Assembly (NCBI GenBank): GCA_937860145.1
Contig: CALMBF010000044.1
Span: 1 to 40,330, forward strand
Origin: an uncultured Geobacter sp.
Lineage (GTDB): Bacteria > Desulfobacterota > Desulfuromonadia > Geobacterales > DSM-12255
Length of the DNA: 40,330 bases
Direction: 5' to 3'
The translations under genes were made by a program, and so were the position numbers. Below are positions 15,546 through 23,975 of this stretch, in pieces (positions within the stretch are counted from its first letter, which is position 1; the number at the start of each line of letters is the position of its first letter). A model generated the notes under the pieces. That model did not search any database and was not told the origin of the DNA. It saw nothing but the letters and a program-made list of their open reading frames with translations.

Positions 15546-16841
15546 ATGATTCCTCGCTACACCCGCCCCGACATGGCAAAAATCTGGGAACCGGAAAACC
15601 GCTTCCGCATCTGGCTGGAGATCGAGACCCTGGCATGTGAGGCCCAGGCGATCCTCGGCGTCATTCCGAAGGAGGCCGTTCCCGTTATTCGCGAGAAGGG
15701 GAATTTCAATATCGAGCGGATTGACGCCATCGAAGCGGAAGTAAAACACGACGTCATCGCGTTCCTCACGTCGGTCTCGGAGTTCGTCGGCCCCGAGGCA
15801 CGCTTCATTCACCAGGGGATGACATCCTCCGACGTCCTCGACACCTGCCTCTCCGTGCAGATGGTCCAGGCCGCTGACGAACTGCTGGCCGACCTGGACA
15901 TGCTCCTCGACTCGATCAAGGCTCGTGCCATGGAGCACCGGGAGACGGTCTGCATGGGTCGTTCCCACGGCATCCACGCCGAACCGGTCACCTTCGGCCT
16001 GAAGCTGGCCACATGGTATGCCGAAATGGACCGCAACCGCACCCGCCTCAGGACTGCCCGGGACAACATCGCCACCGGGGCGATCTCCGGCGCGGTTGGT
16101 ACCTTTGCCAATATCGACCCGTTCGTCGAAGAGTACGTCTGCGAGAAGATGGGGCTCAAACCCGAGCCGGTATCCACCCAGGTCATCCCCCGTGACCGCC
16201 ATGCCGAGTATTTCTGCACCCTCTCCATCATCGCCTCCTCCATGGAGCGGATCGCCATCGAGGTCCGTCACCTCCAGCGCACCGAGGTCCTGGAAGCCGA
16301 GGAGCAGTTCACCAAGGGGCAGAAAGGCTCCTCGGCGATGCCCCACAAACGCAACCCGATCCTCTCGGAAAACCTCACCGGCCAGGCCCGCTACGTCCGC
16401 TCATTCTGCATCCCGGCACTGGAGAACATCGCCCTCTGGCACGAGCGGGACATCTCCCACTCCTCGGTGGAGCGCTACATCGCCCCCGACGCAACCGTTG
16501 CCCTCGATTTCTCCCTCCGCCGGTTGAACGGCCTGGTCAGGAACCTGGTCGTCTACCCGGAAAACATGCTGAAGAACCTCAACCAGATGAAGGGCCTGGT
16601 CTTCTCCCAGAAGATTCTCCTCGACCTGACCCAGGCCGGCGTCTCCCGCGAAAATGCCTATCGCCTCGTACAACGTAACGCCATGAAAGTGTGGGAGGAA
16701 GGGAAGGATTTCCAGACCGAGCTCCTGGCTGACAGCGAAGTCGTCGGCGCCCTGGGTGAAGACAAGATTCGCGAATCATTCGACCTGAACTATCACCTGA
16801 AACACGTCAACACGATCTTCAAGAGGGTTTTCGGTGAATAG
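15546..16841 (+). CDS. purB: adenylosuccinate lyase
   Basis: This 431-residue cytoplasmic enzyme removes fumarate in two purine steps: SAICAR to AICAR, and adenylosuccinate to AMP. The fumarase/aspartase-family signature SSAMPHKRNP is near residues 262-271, TSSDVLDTC near 95, and GRSHG(I)HAEP near 140. The length matches the Bacillus type. AAGGAGATG lies just upstream of the ATG at 15546, in the 20-bp gap after the metallo-beta-lactamase-fold gene. The last 8 bp overlap the next gene, so translation of the channel gene probably depends on purB. Confidence 0.96.
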   Translation: MIPRYTRPDMAKIWEPENRFRIWLEIETLACEAQAILGVIPKEAVPVIREKGNFNIERIDAIEAEVKHDVIAFLTSVSEFVGPEARFIHQGMTSSDVLDTCLSVQMVQAADELLADLDMLLDSIKARAMEHRETVCMGRSHGIHAEPVTFGLKLATWYAEMDRNRTRLRTARDNIATGAISGAVGTFANIDPFVEEYVCEKMGLKPEPVSTQVIPRDRHAEYFCTLSIIASSMERIAIEVRHLQRTEVLEAEEQFTKGQKGSSAMPHKRNPILSENLTGQARYVRSFCIPALENIALWHERDISHSSVERYIAPDATVALDFSLRRLNGLVRNLVVYPENMLKNLNQMKGLVFSQKILLDLTQAGVSRENAYRLVQRNAMKVWEEGKDFQTELLADSEVVGALGEDKIRESFDLNYHLKHVNTIFKRVFGE

Positions 16842-17916
16842 CATCATCGATCTCTACCGCCTCCAGGAGAGCGACTCCCTCTACCTGTTCTGGACCAAGG
16901 AGCTGCTGGTGGCGCTCATCATCTTCGCCATCTTCTGGCTCCTGGCCAAGCTCCTCCGCTACATCCTCACCACCTGGGGGCCGAAGTTCACCTCGTTCAC
17001 CGCCACGGACCTGGATGACCGGATACTTGCCCGCATCACCCCGCCCGCCTCGCTCCTCGTCGTGTTCGGGGGGCTGTATCTTGCGATCAAGACACTCCCC
17101 CTCCCGGACAAGGCCCATGTCGCCGTCTCCGGCGCGGTGTTCATCATCACCATCGCCATCCTGACCAACATCGCCTGGCGGGCCATGGACGAGCTTCTCA
17201 GGTGGTACGCCGGAATCATGGCTGAAAACGGCCGTGGCGGACTTGATCGACAGCTGCTCCCCCTGGCCGAGAAACTCGGCACGATCTTCCTGGTCGGTAC
17301 GGCACTCATCATAGTTCTCAAGCATTTCAACTACGACATCCTCTCCCTCGTCACCGCCCTGGGGATCGGCTCCCTTGCCATCGGCATGGCGGCAAAGGAC
17401 ACCCTGGCGAACATGATCTCCGGTTTCACCCTGATGATCGACCGGCCGTTCCGCATCGGCGACCGGATCCAGCTCTCTGGCGGACAGTTGGGTGATGTCC
17501 AGGATATCGGCCTGCGCAGCACGAAGATCAAGACCATGGACAACCAGTTACTCATCATCCCCAACTCGGACCTGTGCAACACCATTCTCACCAACCAGGC
17601 ATTCCCCGACGTCCGCGCCAAGGGGCGCATCAACATCGGCGTTGCCTACGGCAGCGACGTGGAACAGGTCAAGGCCCTTCTGGTGACAACGGCACTGGAG
17701 GTCTCAGAGGTCCTGCGCGACCCGCCGCCGGAAGCGTACTTCACTGCATTCGGCGACAGCGCCCTGCAGATGGCCCTCTTCTTCTGGGTCGACGAATACA
17801 CCAAGGTTTTCCCGATAACGGACCGTATCAACACACTTCTGCTCAGGAGACTGGCGGAAAAGGGGATCACCATCCCCTACCCGACTACATCCGTCTACCT
17901 GCACAAGGAACATTGA
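16834..17916 (+). CDS. MscS-type mechanosensitive ion channel
   Basis: This 360-residue membrane channel of the MscS family opens under membrane tension and releases solutes. About four to five hydrophobic segments are visible (near 22-45, 68-85, 90-115, 147-170, 170-200). The last is the glycine/alanine-rich pore helix ALGIGSLAIGMAAKDTLAN. The MscS beta domain follows (RPFRIGDRIQL, then QDIGLRSTKIKTMDN, IPNSDL). It starts with GTG at 16834, overlapping purB by 8 bp, and its stop abuts the purL ATG with no gap. A membrane channel inside a purine operon is unusual; shared expression may link nucleotide synthesis to osmotic growth, or the position may be accidental. Confidence 0.9.
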   Translation: MNSIIDLYRLQESDSLYLFWTKELLVALIIFAIFWLLAKLLRYILTTWGPKFTSFTATDLDDRILARITPPASLLVVFGGLYLAIKTLPLPDKAHVAVSGAVFIITIAILTNIAWRAMDELLRWYAGIMAENGRGGLDRQLLPLAEKLGTIFLVGTALIIVLKHFNYDILSLVTALGIGSLAIGMAAKDTLANMISGFTLMIDRPFRIGDRIQLSGGQLGDVQDIGLRSTKIKTMDNQLLIIPNSDLCNTILTNQAFPDVRAKGRINIGVAYGSDVEQVKALLVTTALEVSEVLRDPPPEAYFTAFGDSALQMALFFWVDEYTKVFPITDRINTLLLRRLAEKGITIPYPTTSVYLHKEH

Positions 17917-20907
17917 ATGGCACACAGAATCGAAGTAAGCCTTAAGTCCGGCATCCGCGACGCACGGGGTGAACGGATCAGACGCGAGATCGAACACTTC
18001 CTCCATCTACCGGTATCCTCGGTGAGGACAATCGATGTCTATACCGTGGATGCATCCCTGACAGCGGACGAACTTGAGAGGGCCGCTTCCGGTCCGTTCA
18101 GCGATCCGGTCATGCAGCAGTGGTCACTGGACACCCCCTCGGCAGACGGTTTCGACTTTGCCGTGGAAGTCGGTTTCCGCCCCGGGGTAACCGATAACGT
18201 GGGCCGCACAGCCCGGGAAGCGGTCGAGTACCTCACCGGCCGCCCCTTCACTGACGGCGAAGGGGTCTACCACTCCGTGCAGTACCTGTTCGGGGGGATC
18301 ACACGCAGGGGAGACGTGGAGCGGATCGCCACCGAACTCCTCTGCAACACCCTCATCCAGCGCTACACCGTCCTCTCTTCAACCGACTTCAACGCCAGCA
18401 ACGGCTTCGCAGCCGTCGTGCCAAAGGTTCTGGTCGAAGCCAGCGGCGAAGTACGGGAGATCGACCTCGAGGTCTCCGACGAAGAGCTGATGCGCATCAG
18501 CAAGGACGGTGTCCTCGCCCTCACCCTGGAGGAGATGAAGATCATCCAGGCCCACTACCGCGACCCGGCCGTCCGTTCAGAACGTGCCAGGGTGGGTCTC
18601 GGCACCAGGCCGACGGATGTGGAACTGGAGTGCCTCGCCCAGACCTGGTCCGAGCACTGCAAGCACAAGATCTTCGCCGGCACGGTCCACTACGAGGACG
18701 AGCACGGCAACAAGCAGGAGATCAACTCCCTGTTCAAATCATTCATCCAGCGGACTACCAAGGATGTGCGGGAAAAGATGGGCGAGAGGGATTTCTGCCT
18801 CTCGGTTTTCAAGGACAATGCCGGTGTCATCAAATTCAACGACCGGCACTCCCTGGTGTTCAAGGTCGAGACCCACAACTCACCGTCAGCCCTCGACCCC
18901 TACGGCGGCGCGCTGACAGGTATCGTCGGCGTCAATCGCGACCCCTTCGGCACCGGCCAGGGGGCAAAGCTTATCTTCAACACCGATGTCTTCTGCTTCG
19001 CCGACCCGTTCTACGACAAACCGCTCCCGAAACGGCTGCTCCACCCCCGGCGCATCTTCGAGGGGGTCGTCGAAGGGGTTGAGCACGGCGGCAACAAGAG
19101 CGGCATACCGACGGTCAACGGTTCCATCGTCTTCGACGAAAGGTTCTGCGGCAAGCCCCTGGTCTTCTGCGGCACGGCCGGCATCATGCCGGCGGAACTC
19201 AACGGCCGGCCGGGACACGAGAAATCCATCGAGCCGGGTGACCTGATCGTCATGGCAGGGGGGAGGATCGGCAAGGACGGCATCCACGGCGCCACGTTCT
19301 CCTCAGAGGAGCTCAACGAGAACTCCCCGGTGACGGCCGTTCAGATCGGCGACCCCATAACCCAGAAACGGATGTTCGACTTCCTCATCCGGGCACGGGA
19401 CAAGGGTCTCTACCGTTTCATCACCGACAACGGCGCCGGAGGTCTCTCCTCCTCCATCGGCGAGATGTCCGGAGAGTGCGGCGGGTGCCGTATGGACCTC
19501 TCCAGGGCGCCGCTCAAGTACCCCGGCCTCAACCCGTGGGAAATCCTCATTTCCGAGGCCCAGGAACGGATGAGCCTGGCGGTGCCGCCGGACAAGATCG
19601 ACCAGTTCCTCGAGATGGCACAGCGGTTCAATGTCGAAGCCACCGTTCTCGGTGAATTCACCGACAACGGCGTGTTCCACATCCTCTACGGCGAGCGTAC
19701 CGTGGCGTGGCTCCCCATGGAGTTCATGCACGAAGGACTCCCCCCCATGCAGCTACCGGCCAAGTGGACCCCGCCGACCCACGCAGAACCGTCCCTTGCG
19801 CAAAAAAGCGACTATACGGTTGAGCTCGGACAGCTCCTCTCCTCCCTCAACATCTGCTCGAAGGAATCGGTAGTCCGGCGTTACGACCACGAGGTCCAGG
19901 GGGGATCGGTGGTCAAGCCGTTCATCGGTGTCTCCAATGACGGTCCTTCCGATGCCGCCGTCGTCCGGCCGATCCTCGACTCTTTCGAAGGGGTAGTCGT
20001 TGCCCACGGAATCTGCCCTCGCTTCTCCGACATCGACACCTACGACATGACAGCCAACGCCATCGACGAGGCGCTGCGCAACTACGTTGCCGTGGGCGGC
20101 TCGCTGGAACTGGTTGCCGGCCTGGACAACTTCTGCTGGTGCGACCCGGTCCTGTCGGAGAAGACCCCTGACGGCCCCTACAAGATGGCCCAGCTGGTAC
20201 GGTCCAACCAGGCCCTCTACGACGTCTGCATGGAGTACAACATCCCCCTCATCTCGGGCAAGGACTCCATGAAGAACGATTTTTACGACGGCGGGGTGAA
20301 GATCTCCATCCCCCCCACCCTTCTCTTCTCGGTCATCGGCAAGATCGAGGACACCCGCAAGGCGGTCACCATGGATGTCAAGCGACCCGGCGACATCGTC
20401 TATATCCTCGGTGCGACCGGTGCTGAACTGGGCGGATCGGAATACTACGCCCTCCACGGAGCCATCGGCACCAGGGTACCGAAGGTGAACGCGGCAGAGG
20501 CATATGCTTGTTACCAGGCATACCACCGTGCGGTCATGGCCGGCACCGTCGCTTCATGTCATGACCTTTCGGATGGCGGACTGGCCGTGGCCGTGGCAGA
20601 ATCGGCCTTTTCCGGCGGCTACGGGGTTGCGCTCTCCCTCGCCGACGTCCCCTGGAAAGGTGAACTGTCCGGTAAAAACGATGCGGCCCTGCTCTTTTCC
20701 GAATCAGCCTCCCGCCTCCTGGTGACGGTCAGGCCGGAACAACGAGCCGAGTTCGAAGCGCTCATGGCCAACAGCACGTTCGCCGCCATCGGCACGGTAA
20801 CCGTCGAGCCGACACTGAGCATAACCGGGCTGGCCGGGAATGCTGTCGTCGCATCGGGACTCGCCGAACTCAAGGAGTCATGGCAACGCCCCCTGCGGGA
20901 GCTTTAA
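17917..20907 (+). CDS. purL: phosphoribosylformylglycinamidine synthase, synthetase subunit
   Basis: This 996-residue ATP-dependent subunit converts FGAR to FGAM using ammonia delivered by PurQ. A PurS-like N-terminal region (about 1-170, including FAVEVGFRPGVTDNVGR) is fused to two tandem AIR-synthase-like halves. Signatures are TWSEHCKHK near 245, the HNSPSALDPYGGA ATP/substrate loop, and SGKDSMKND in the second half. It is longer than the small-type PurL of about 740 residues but lacks the C-terminal glutaminase of the large type of about 1,300, which is encoded separately by purQ. No separate purS is needed or seen. The ATG follows the channel stop immediately. Confidence 0.95.
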   Translation: MAHRIEVSLKSGIRDARGERIRREIEHFLHLPVSSVRTIDVYTVDASLTADELERAASGPFSDPVMQQWSLDTPSADGFDFAVEVGFRPGVTDNVGRTAREAVEYLTGRPFTDGEGVYHSVQYLFGGITRRGDVERIATELLCNTLIQRYTVLSSTDFNASNGFAAVVPKVLVEASGEVREIDLEVSDEELMRISKDGVLALTLEEMKIIQAHYRDPAVRSERARVGLGTRPTDVELECLAQTWSEHCKHKIFAGTVHYEDEHGNKQEINSLFKSFIQRTTKDVREKMGERDFCLSVFKDNAGVIKFNDRHSLVFKVETHNSPSALDPYGGALTGIVGVNRDPFGTGQGAKLIFNTDVFCFADPFYDKPLPKRLLHPRRIFEGVVEGVEHGGNKSGIPTVNGSIVFDERFCGKPLVFCGTAGIMPAELNGRPGHEKSIEPGDLIVMAGGRIGKDGIHGATFSSEELNENSPVTAVQIGDPITQKRMFDFLIRARDKGLYRFITDNGAGGLSSSIGEMSGECGGCRMDLSRAPLKYPGLNPWEILISEAQERMSLAVPPDKIDQFLEMAQRFNVEATVLGEFTDNGVFHILYGERTVAWLPMEFMHEGLPPMQLPAKWTPPTHAEPSLAQKSDYTVELGQLLSSLNICSKESVVRRYDHEVQGGSVVKPFIGVSNDGPSDAAVVRPILDSFEGVVVAHGICPRFSDIDTYDMTANAIDEALRNYVAVGGSLELVAGLDNFCWCDPVLSEKTPDGPYKMAQLVRSNQALYDVCMEYNIPLISGKDSMKNDFYDGGVKISIPPTLLFSVIGKIEDTRKAVTMDVKRPGDIVYILGATGAELGGSEYYALHGAIGTRVPKVNAAEAYACYQAYHRAVMAGTVASCHDLSDGGLAVAVAESAFSGGYGVALSLADVPWKGELSGKNDAALLFSESASRLLVTVRPEQRAEFEALMANSTFAAIGTVTVEPTLSITGLAGNAVVASGLAELKESWQRPLREL

Positions 20908-20985
20908 TACCCCTAGCCACTGAGCACTATCATCTGACTGTCACGGTTTCAGCAGCAACAAGCCGACATTACGGAGTTTTCACTC

Positions 20986-21810
20986 ATGTCCAAAACACGC
21001 GCAATAGTCATCACCGGCAACGGCACCAACTGCGAGATGGAAGCAGCCCACGCCTGCCGCCTCGGGGGCTTCGACGAAGCGGTCATCGCCCATATTGCCG
21101 ACATCCTCTCCGGGGAGATCCGCCTGGACGATTTCCACTTCCTCAACCTGACCGGCGGCTTCCTCGACGGCGACGACCTGGGGAGTGCCAAGGCACAGGC
21201 CAACCGGTTGAAATACGCCGGTATCAGCGGCAGCAGCGAAAGACTGGTCGAACAGTTCACCCGTTTCATACGGGACGGCAAACTGATCCTCGGCGTCTGC
21301 AACGGTTTCCAGTTGATAACCAAGATGGGGATGCTCCCCGGTTTCGACGGCAACTACCTGAACCAGACCGCCACCCTCACCTACAACGACTGCGGCCGCT
21401 TCCAGGACCGCTGGTGCTACCTGAAGTGCGATCCGGCGTCTCCGTCGGTCTTCACCAGGGGGATCGGACGGGGGATCTATCTGCCGGTCCGCCACGGGGA
21501 AGGGAAGTTCCTCTGCGACTCTGAGGCGACCCTGGCAAGGATCGAGCGGGATCACCTGGCTGTCCTGAAGTACTCGGACGCTGACTATACGTCTGGCACC
21601 ATGGAGTTCCCGGCAAACCCCAACGGGTCCGTCAATGCCATCGCAGGCATCTGCGACCCGACGGGCCGTATCATGGGGCTGATGCCCCACCCCGAGGCGT
21701 TCGTCCACTACACCCAGCATCCGCGCTGGACCAGGGAAGAACTTCCGGAGGACGGGGACGGCCTGGCCCTGTACAGGAATGCCGCCCAGTACGTGAAAAA
21801 CCACCTTTAG
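20986..21810 (+). CDS. purQ: phosphoribosylformylglycinamidine synthase, glutaminase subunit
   Basis: This 274-residue class I glutamine amidotransferase hydrolyses glutamine and passes ammonia to PurL. The nucleophile Cys lies in LGVCNGFQL near residue 104, and the catalytic His in MPHPEAF near 230. The early motif TGNGTNCE binds the partner subunit in this family. The length exceeds the small-type PurQ (about 225) and matches the glutaminase domain of large PurL, so the PurL-PurQ pair looks like a split large enzyme. A GGAG lies upstream of the ATG. The 78-bp gap after purL has no clear regulatory structure. Confidence 0.93.
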   Translation: MSKTRAIVITGNGTNCEMEAAHACRLGGFDEAVIAHIADILSGEIRLDDFHFLNLTGGFLDGDDLGSAKAQANRLKYAGISGSSERLVEQFTRFIRDGKLILGVCNGFQLITKMGMLPGFDGNYLNQTATLTYNDCGRFQDRWCYLKCDPASPSVFTRGIGRGIYLPVRHGEGKFLCDSEATLARIERDHLAVLKYSDADYTSGTMEFPANPNGSVNAIAGICDPTGRIMGLMPHPEAFVHYTQHPRWTREELPEDGDGLALYRNAAQYVKNHL

Positions 21811-21844
21811 CCGGCTGTCGCAGCCACAAGGAGCTTGCGGAGAG

Positions 21845-23263
21845 ATGAAATTTAGCAGACCTGAAGAAGAATGCGGTATTTTCGGCATATTCAACCATCC
21901 CGAGGCTTCCAACCTGACCTACCTCGGCCTGTACGCCCTGCAGCACCGCGGCCAGGAGGCCTGCGGCATCGTCTCATCGGACGGCAAGACCCTCTACTCC
22001 CACAAGGCGATGGGGCTGGTTGCCGACGTTTTCGGCGACCAGAACACCTTCAAGAAACTCCCCGGGAATGCCGCCATCGGCCACGTCCGCTACTCCACCG
22101 CCGGTTCGTCGGTCATCAAGAACACCCAGCCGATCATGGTCGAGTACTCGCGGGGCGCCATCGCCGTGGCCCACAACGGCAACATAGTCAATGCCCAGCT
22201 CATCAGGGCCGAACTGGAGGCCTACGGCTCCATCTTCCAGACCTCCATGGATACGGAGATCATCGTCCACCTCCTGGCGACCGCCCGCAACGACTCCCTC
22301 GTTGAGCGCATCACCGCCGCGCTGGACCGGGTCGAAGGGGCCTACTGCCTCCTCTTCCTCACGGAAAGCAGGATGATCGCCGCTCGGGACCCCCACGGTT
22401 TCCGCCCCTTGTGCCTCGGTCGCCAGGGGGGTGCCTATGTCATCGCCTCGGAGAGCTGCGCCCTCGACCTGATCGAAGCCGAGTTCATCCGCGAGATCGA
22501 GCCGGGTGAAATGATCGTCATCGACAAGAGCGGCATGACCAGTTTCTTCCCCTGGAAGAAACAGACCCCCGCCCCCTGCATCTTCGAATTCGTCTACTTC
22601 GCCCGTCCCGACTCCTACATCTTCGGCAAGAACGTCTACATGGTGCGCAAGGAGATGGGACGCCAGCTCGCCCGTGAACACGGTGTCGATGCCGACCTGG
22701 TCATTGCCGTCCCCGACTCCGGCGTGCCTGCAGCCATGGGGTACGCCGAGGAGGCGGGTATCCCCTTCGAGCTCGGGCTGATCCGGAACCACTACGTCGG
22801 CCGCACCTTCATCGAGCCTCAGCAGTCCATCCGCCACTTCGGGGTGAAGATCAAGCTCAACCCGGTGCGGGACGTCCTCAAGGGGAAGAGGGTCGTGGTC
22901 ATCGACGATTCCATCGTCCGCGGCACCACGTCGCGCAAGATCGTCAAGATGGTCCGCAACGCGGGGGCCAGCGAAGTACACATGCGCATCTCCTCGCCGC
23001 CGACCAGCTACCCCTGCTATTACGGCATCGACACCCCCAACCGCAAGGAGCTGATCTCGGCATCCCACACCATCGACGAAATCCGCAAATACATTACGGC
23101 CGACACGCTCGGCTACCTTTCCCATGATGGGCTCATGGAATCGGTGGGAATGGACAACACCCCCTACTGCACTGCCTGCTTTGCCGGCGACTATCCCATC
23201 TGTTTCCCCAACATGGGGGGCGACCCGCAGATGGATCTCTTTGACAAGGAGTATCAGAAATGA
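21845..23263 (+). CDS. purF: amidophosphoribosyltransferase
   Basis: This 472-residue enzyme of the committed purine step forms phosphoribosylamine from PRPP and glutamine. Cys10, after a short propeptide ending in Glu-Glu-Glu, would become the N-terminal nucleophile (CGIFGIF). The phosphoribosyltransferase PRPP loop [14 protein letters not shown] lies in the second half. Cysteines in APCIFEF, YPCYYG and the pair CTACF near the C terminus match the positions that hold the [4Fe-4S] cluster in the Bacillus-type enzyme, which makes it oxygen-labile. AAGGAG is upstream, 34 bp after purQ. Its TGA overlaps the pyrE ATG in ATGA. Confidence 0.96.
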   Translation: MKFSRPEEECGIFGIFNHPEASNLTYLGLYALQHRGQEACGIVSSDGKTLYSHKAMGLVADVFGDQNTFKKLPGNAAIGHVRYSTAGSSVIKNTQPIMVEYSRGAIAVAHNGNIVNAQLIRAELEAYGSIFQTSMDTEIIVHLLATARNDSLVERITAALDRVEGAYCLLFLTESRMIAARDPHGFRPLCLGRQGGAYVIASESCALDLIEAEFIREIEPGEMIVIDKSGMTSFFPWKKQTPAPCIFEFVYFARPDSYIFGKNVYMVRKEMGRQLAREHGVDADLVIAVPDSGVPAAMGYAEEAGIPFELGLIRNHYVGRTFIEPQQSIRHFGVKIKLNPVRDVLKGKRVVVIDDSIVRGTTSRKIVKMVRNAGASEVHMRISSPPTSYPCYYGIDTPNRKELISASHTIDEIRKYITADTLGYLSHDGLMESVGMDNTPYCTACFAGDYPICFPNMGGDPQMDLFDKEYQK

Positions 23264-23811
23264 CGGACCGCGAACAACTGAAGCAGATCATTCTCCAGCT
23301 TTCCTACGAAAAGCGCCTTGTAACCCTGGCATCGGGCCGCCAGAGCGATTTTTATTTCGACGGCAAGCAGACCACCCTCCATGCATCGGGCGGCTACCTG
23401 GTGGGCAAGCTCTTCTACGAGGCCATCAAGGACGTGGAAGGGGTGCAGGCGGTCGGCGGCATCACCCTCGGCGCCGACCCGATCGCCACGGCTACCTCCA
23501 TCGCAGCACACCTGGACGGCAGGAGCATGCACGCCTTCATCATCCGCAAGGAACCCAAGGGGCATGGCACCGGCCAATGGCTCGAAGGGCGCAAGAACCT
23601 TCCCCCTGGCACCAGGGTGGTTATTGTCGAGGATGTCGTCACCACCGGCGGCTCGTCCATGAAAGCGGTCAACCGCGCCAAGGAAGAGGGTCTGGACGTT
23701 CTCGGGATTGTCACACTCGTTGACCGCGAAGAGGGTGGACGGGAAAACATCGAGGCCGAAGGGTACTGGCTGAGAACTATCTTCACCAAAAGCGAGCTTG
23801 TCGGCGGGTAA
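23260..23811 (+). CDS. pyrE: orotate phosphoribosyltransferase
   Basis: This 183-residue enzyme joins orotate and PRPP to give OMP in pyrimidine synthesis. The PRPP motif [14 protein letters not shown] (about 123-136) is typical. [14 protein letters not shown] near the start and [11 protein letters not shown] for the flexible loop fit OPRTase and not hypoxanthine or adenine transferases. The 4-bp ATGA overlap with purF means coupled translation. A pyrimidine gene thus closes a purine operon; both enzymes draw on PRPP. Confidence 0.92.
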   Translation: MTDREQLKQIILQLSYEKRLVTLASGRQSDFYFDGKQTTLHASGGYLVGKLFYEAIKDVEGVQAVGGITLGADPIATATSIAAHLDGRSMHAFIIRKEPKGHGTGQWLEGRKNLPPGTRVVIVEDVVTTGGSSMKAVNRAKEEGLDVLGIVTLVDREEGGRENIEAEGYWLRTIFTKSELVGG

Positions 23812-23840
23812 CTGCCGTGAGCTTCTGAACTCTTCACCCG

Positions 23841-23868
23841 GCGGGGCAATGATTTCTCATTGCCCCGC
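23841..23868 (+). terminator. hairpin ending the purine operon
   Basis: A perfect 12-bp stem GCGGGGCAATGA/TCATTGCCCCGC with a TTTC loop lies 29 bp after pyrE. The following sequence has only a broken T stretch (GTCGTTTGTC), so termination may be partial. Confidence 0.6.
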
Positions 23869-23975
23869 GTCGTTTGTCACCTTATCCGTTGCGTTCCCGG
23901 CAGCTTATTTGCTTAAATATACCTAGACCCACTGCCTGCATATCGCGGGTACACCCTTGCCAGAGGACAACGGCC

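Noticed and set aside
15498-16346. Minus-strand frame of 282 codons opposite purB
   Set aside because: Antisense to conserved purB, no recognisable domain and no ribosome site.
21974-23125. Minus-strand frame of 383 codons opposite purF
   Set aside because: Antisense shadow of purF, with Asp/Val/Gly-rich composition and no motif.
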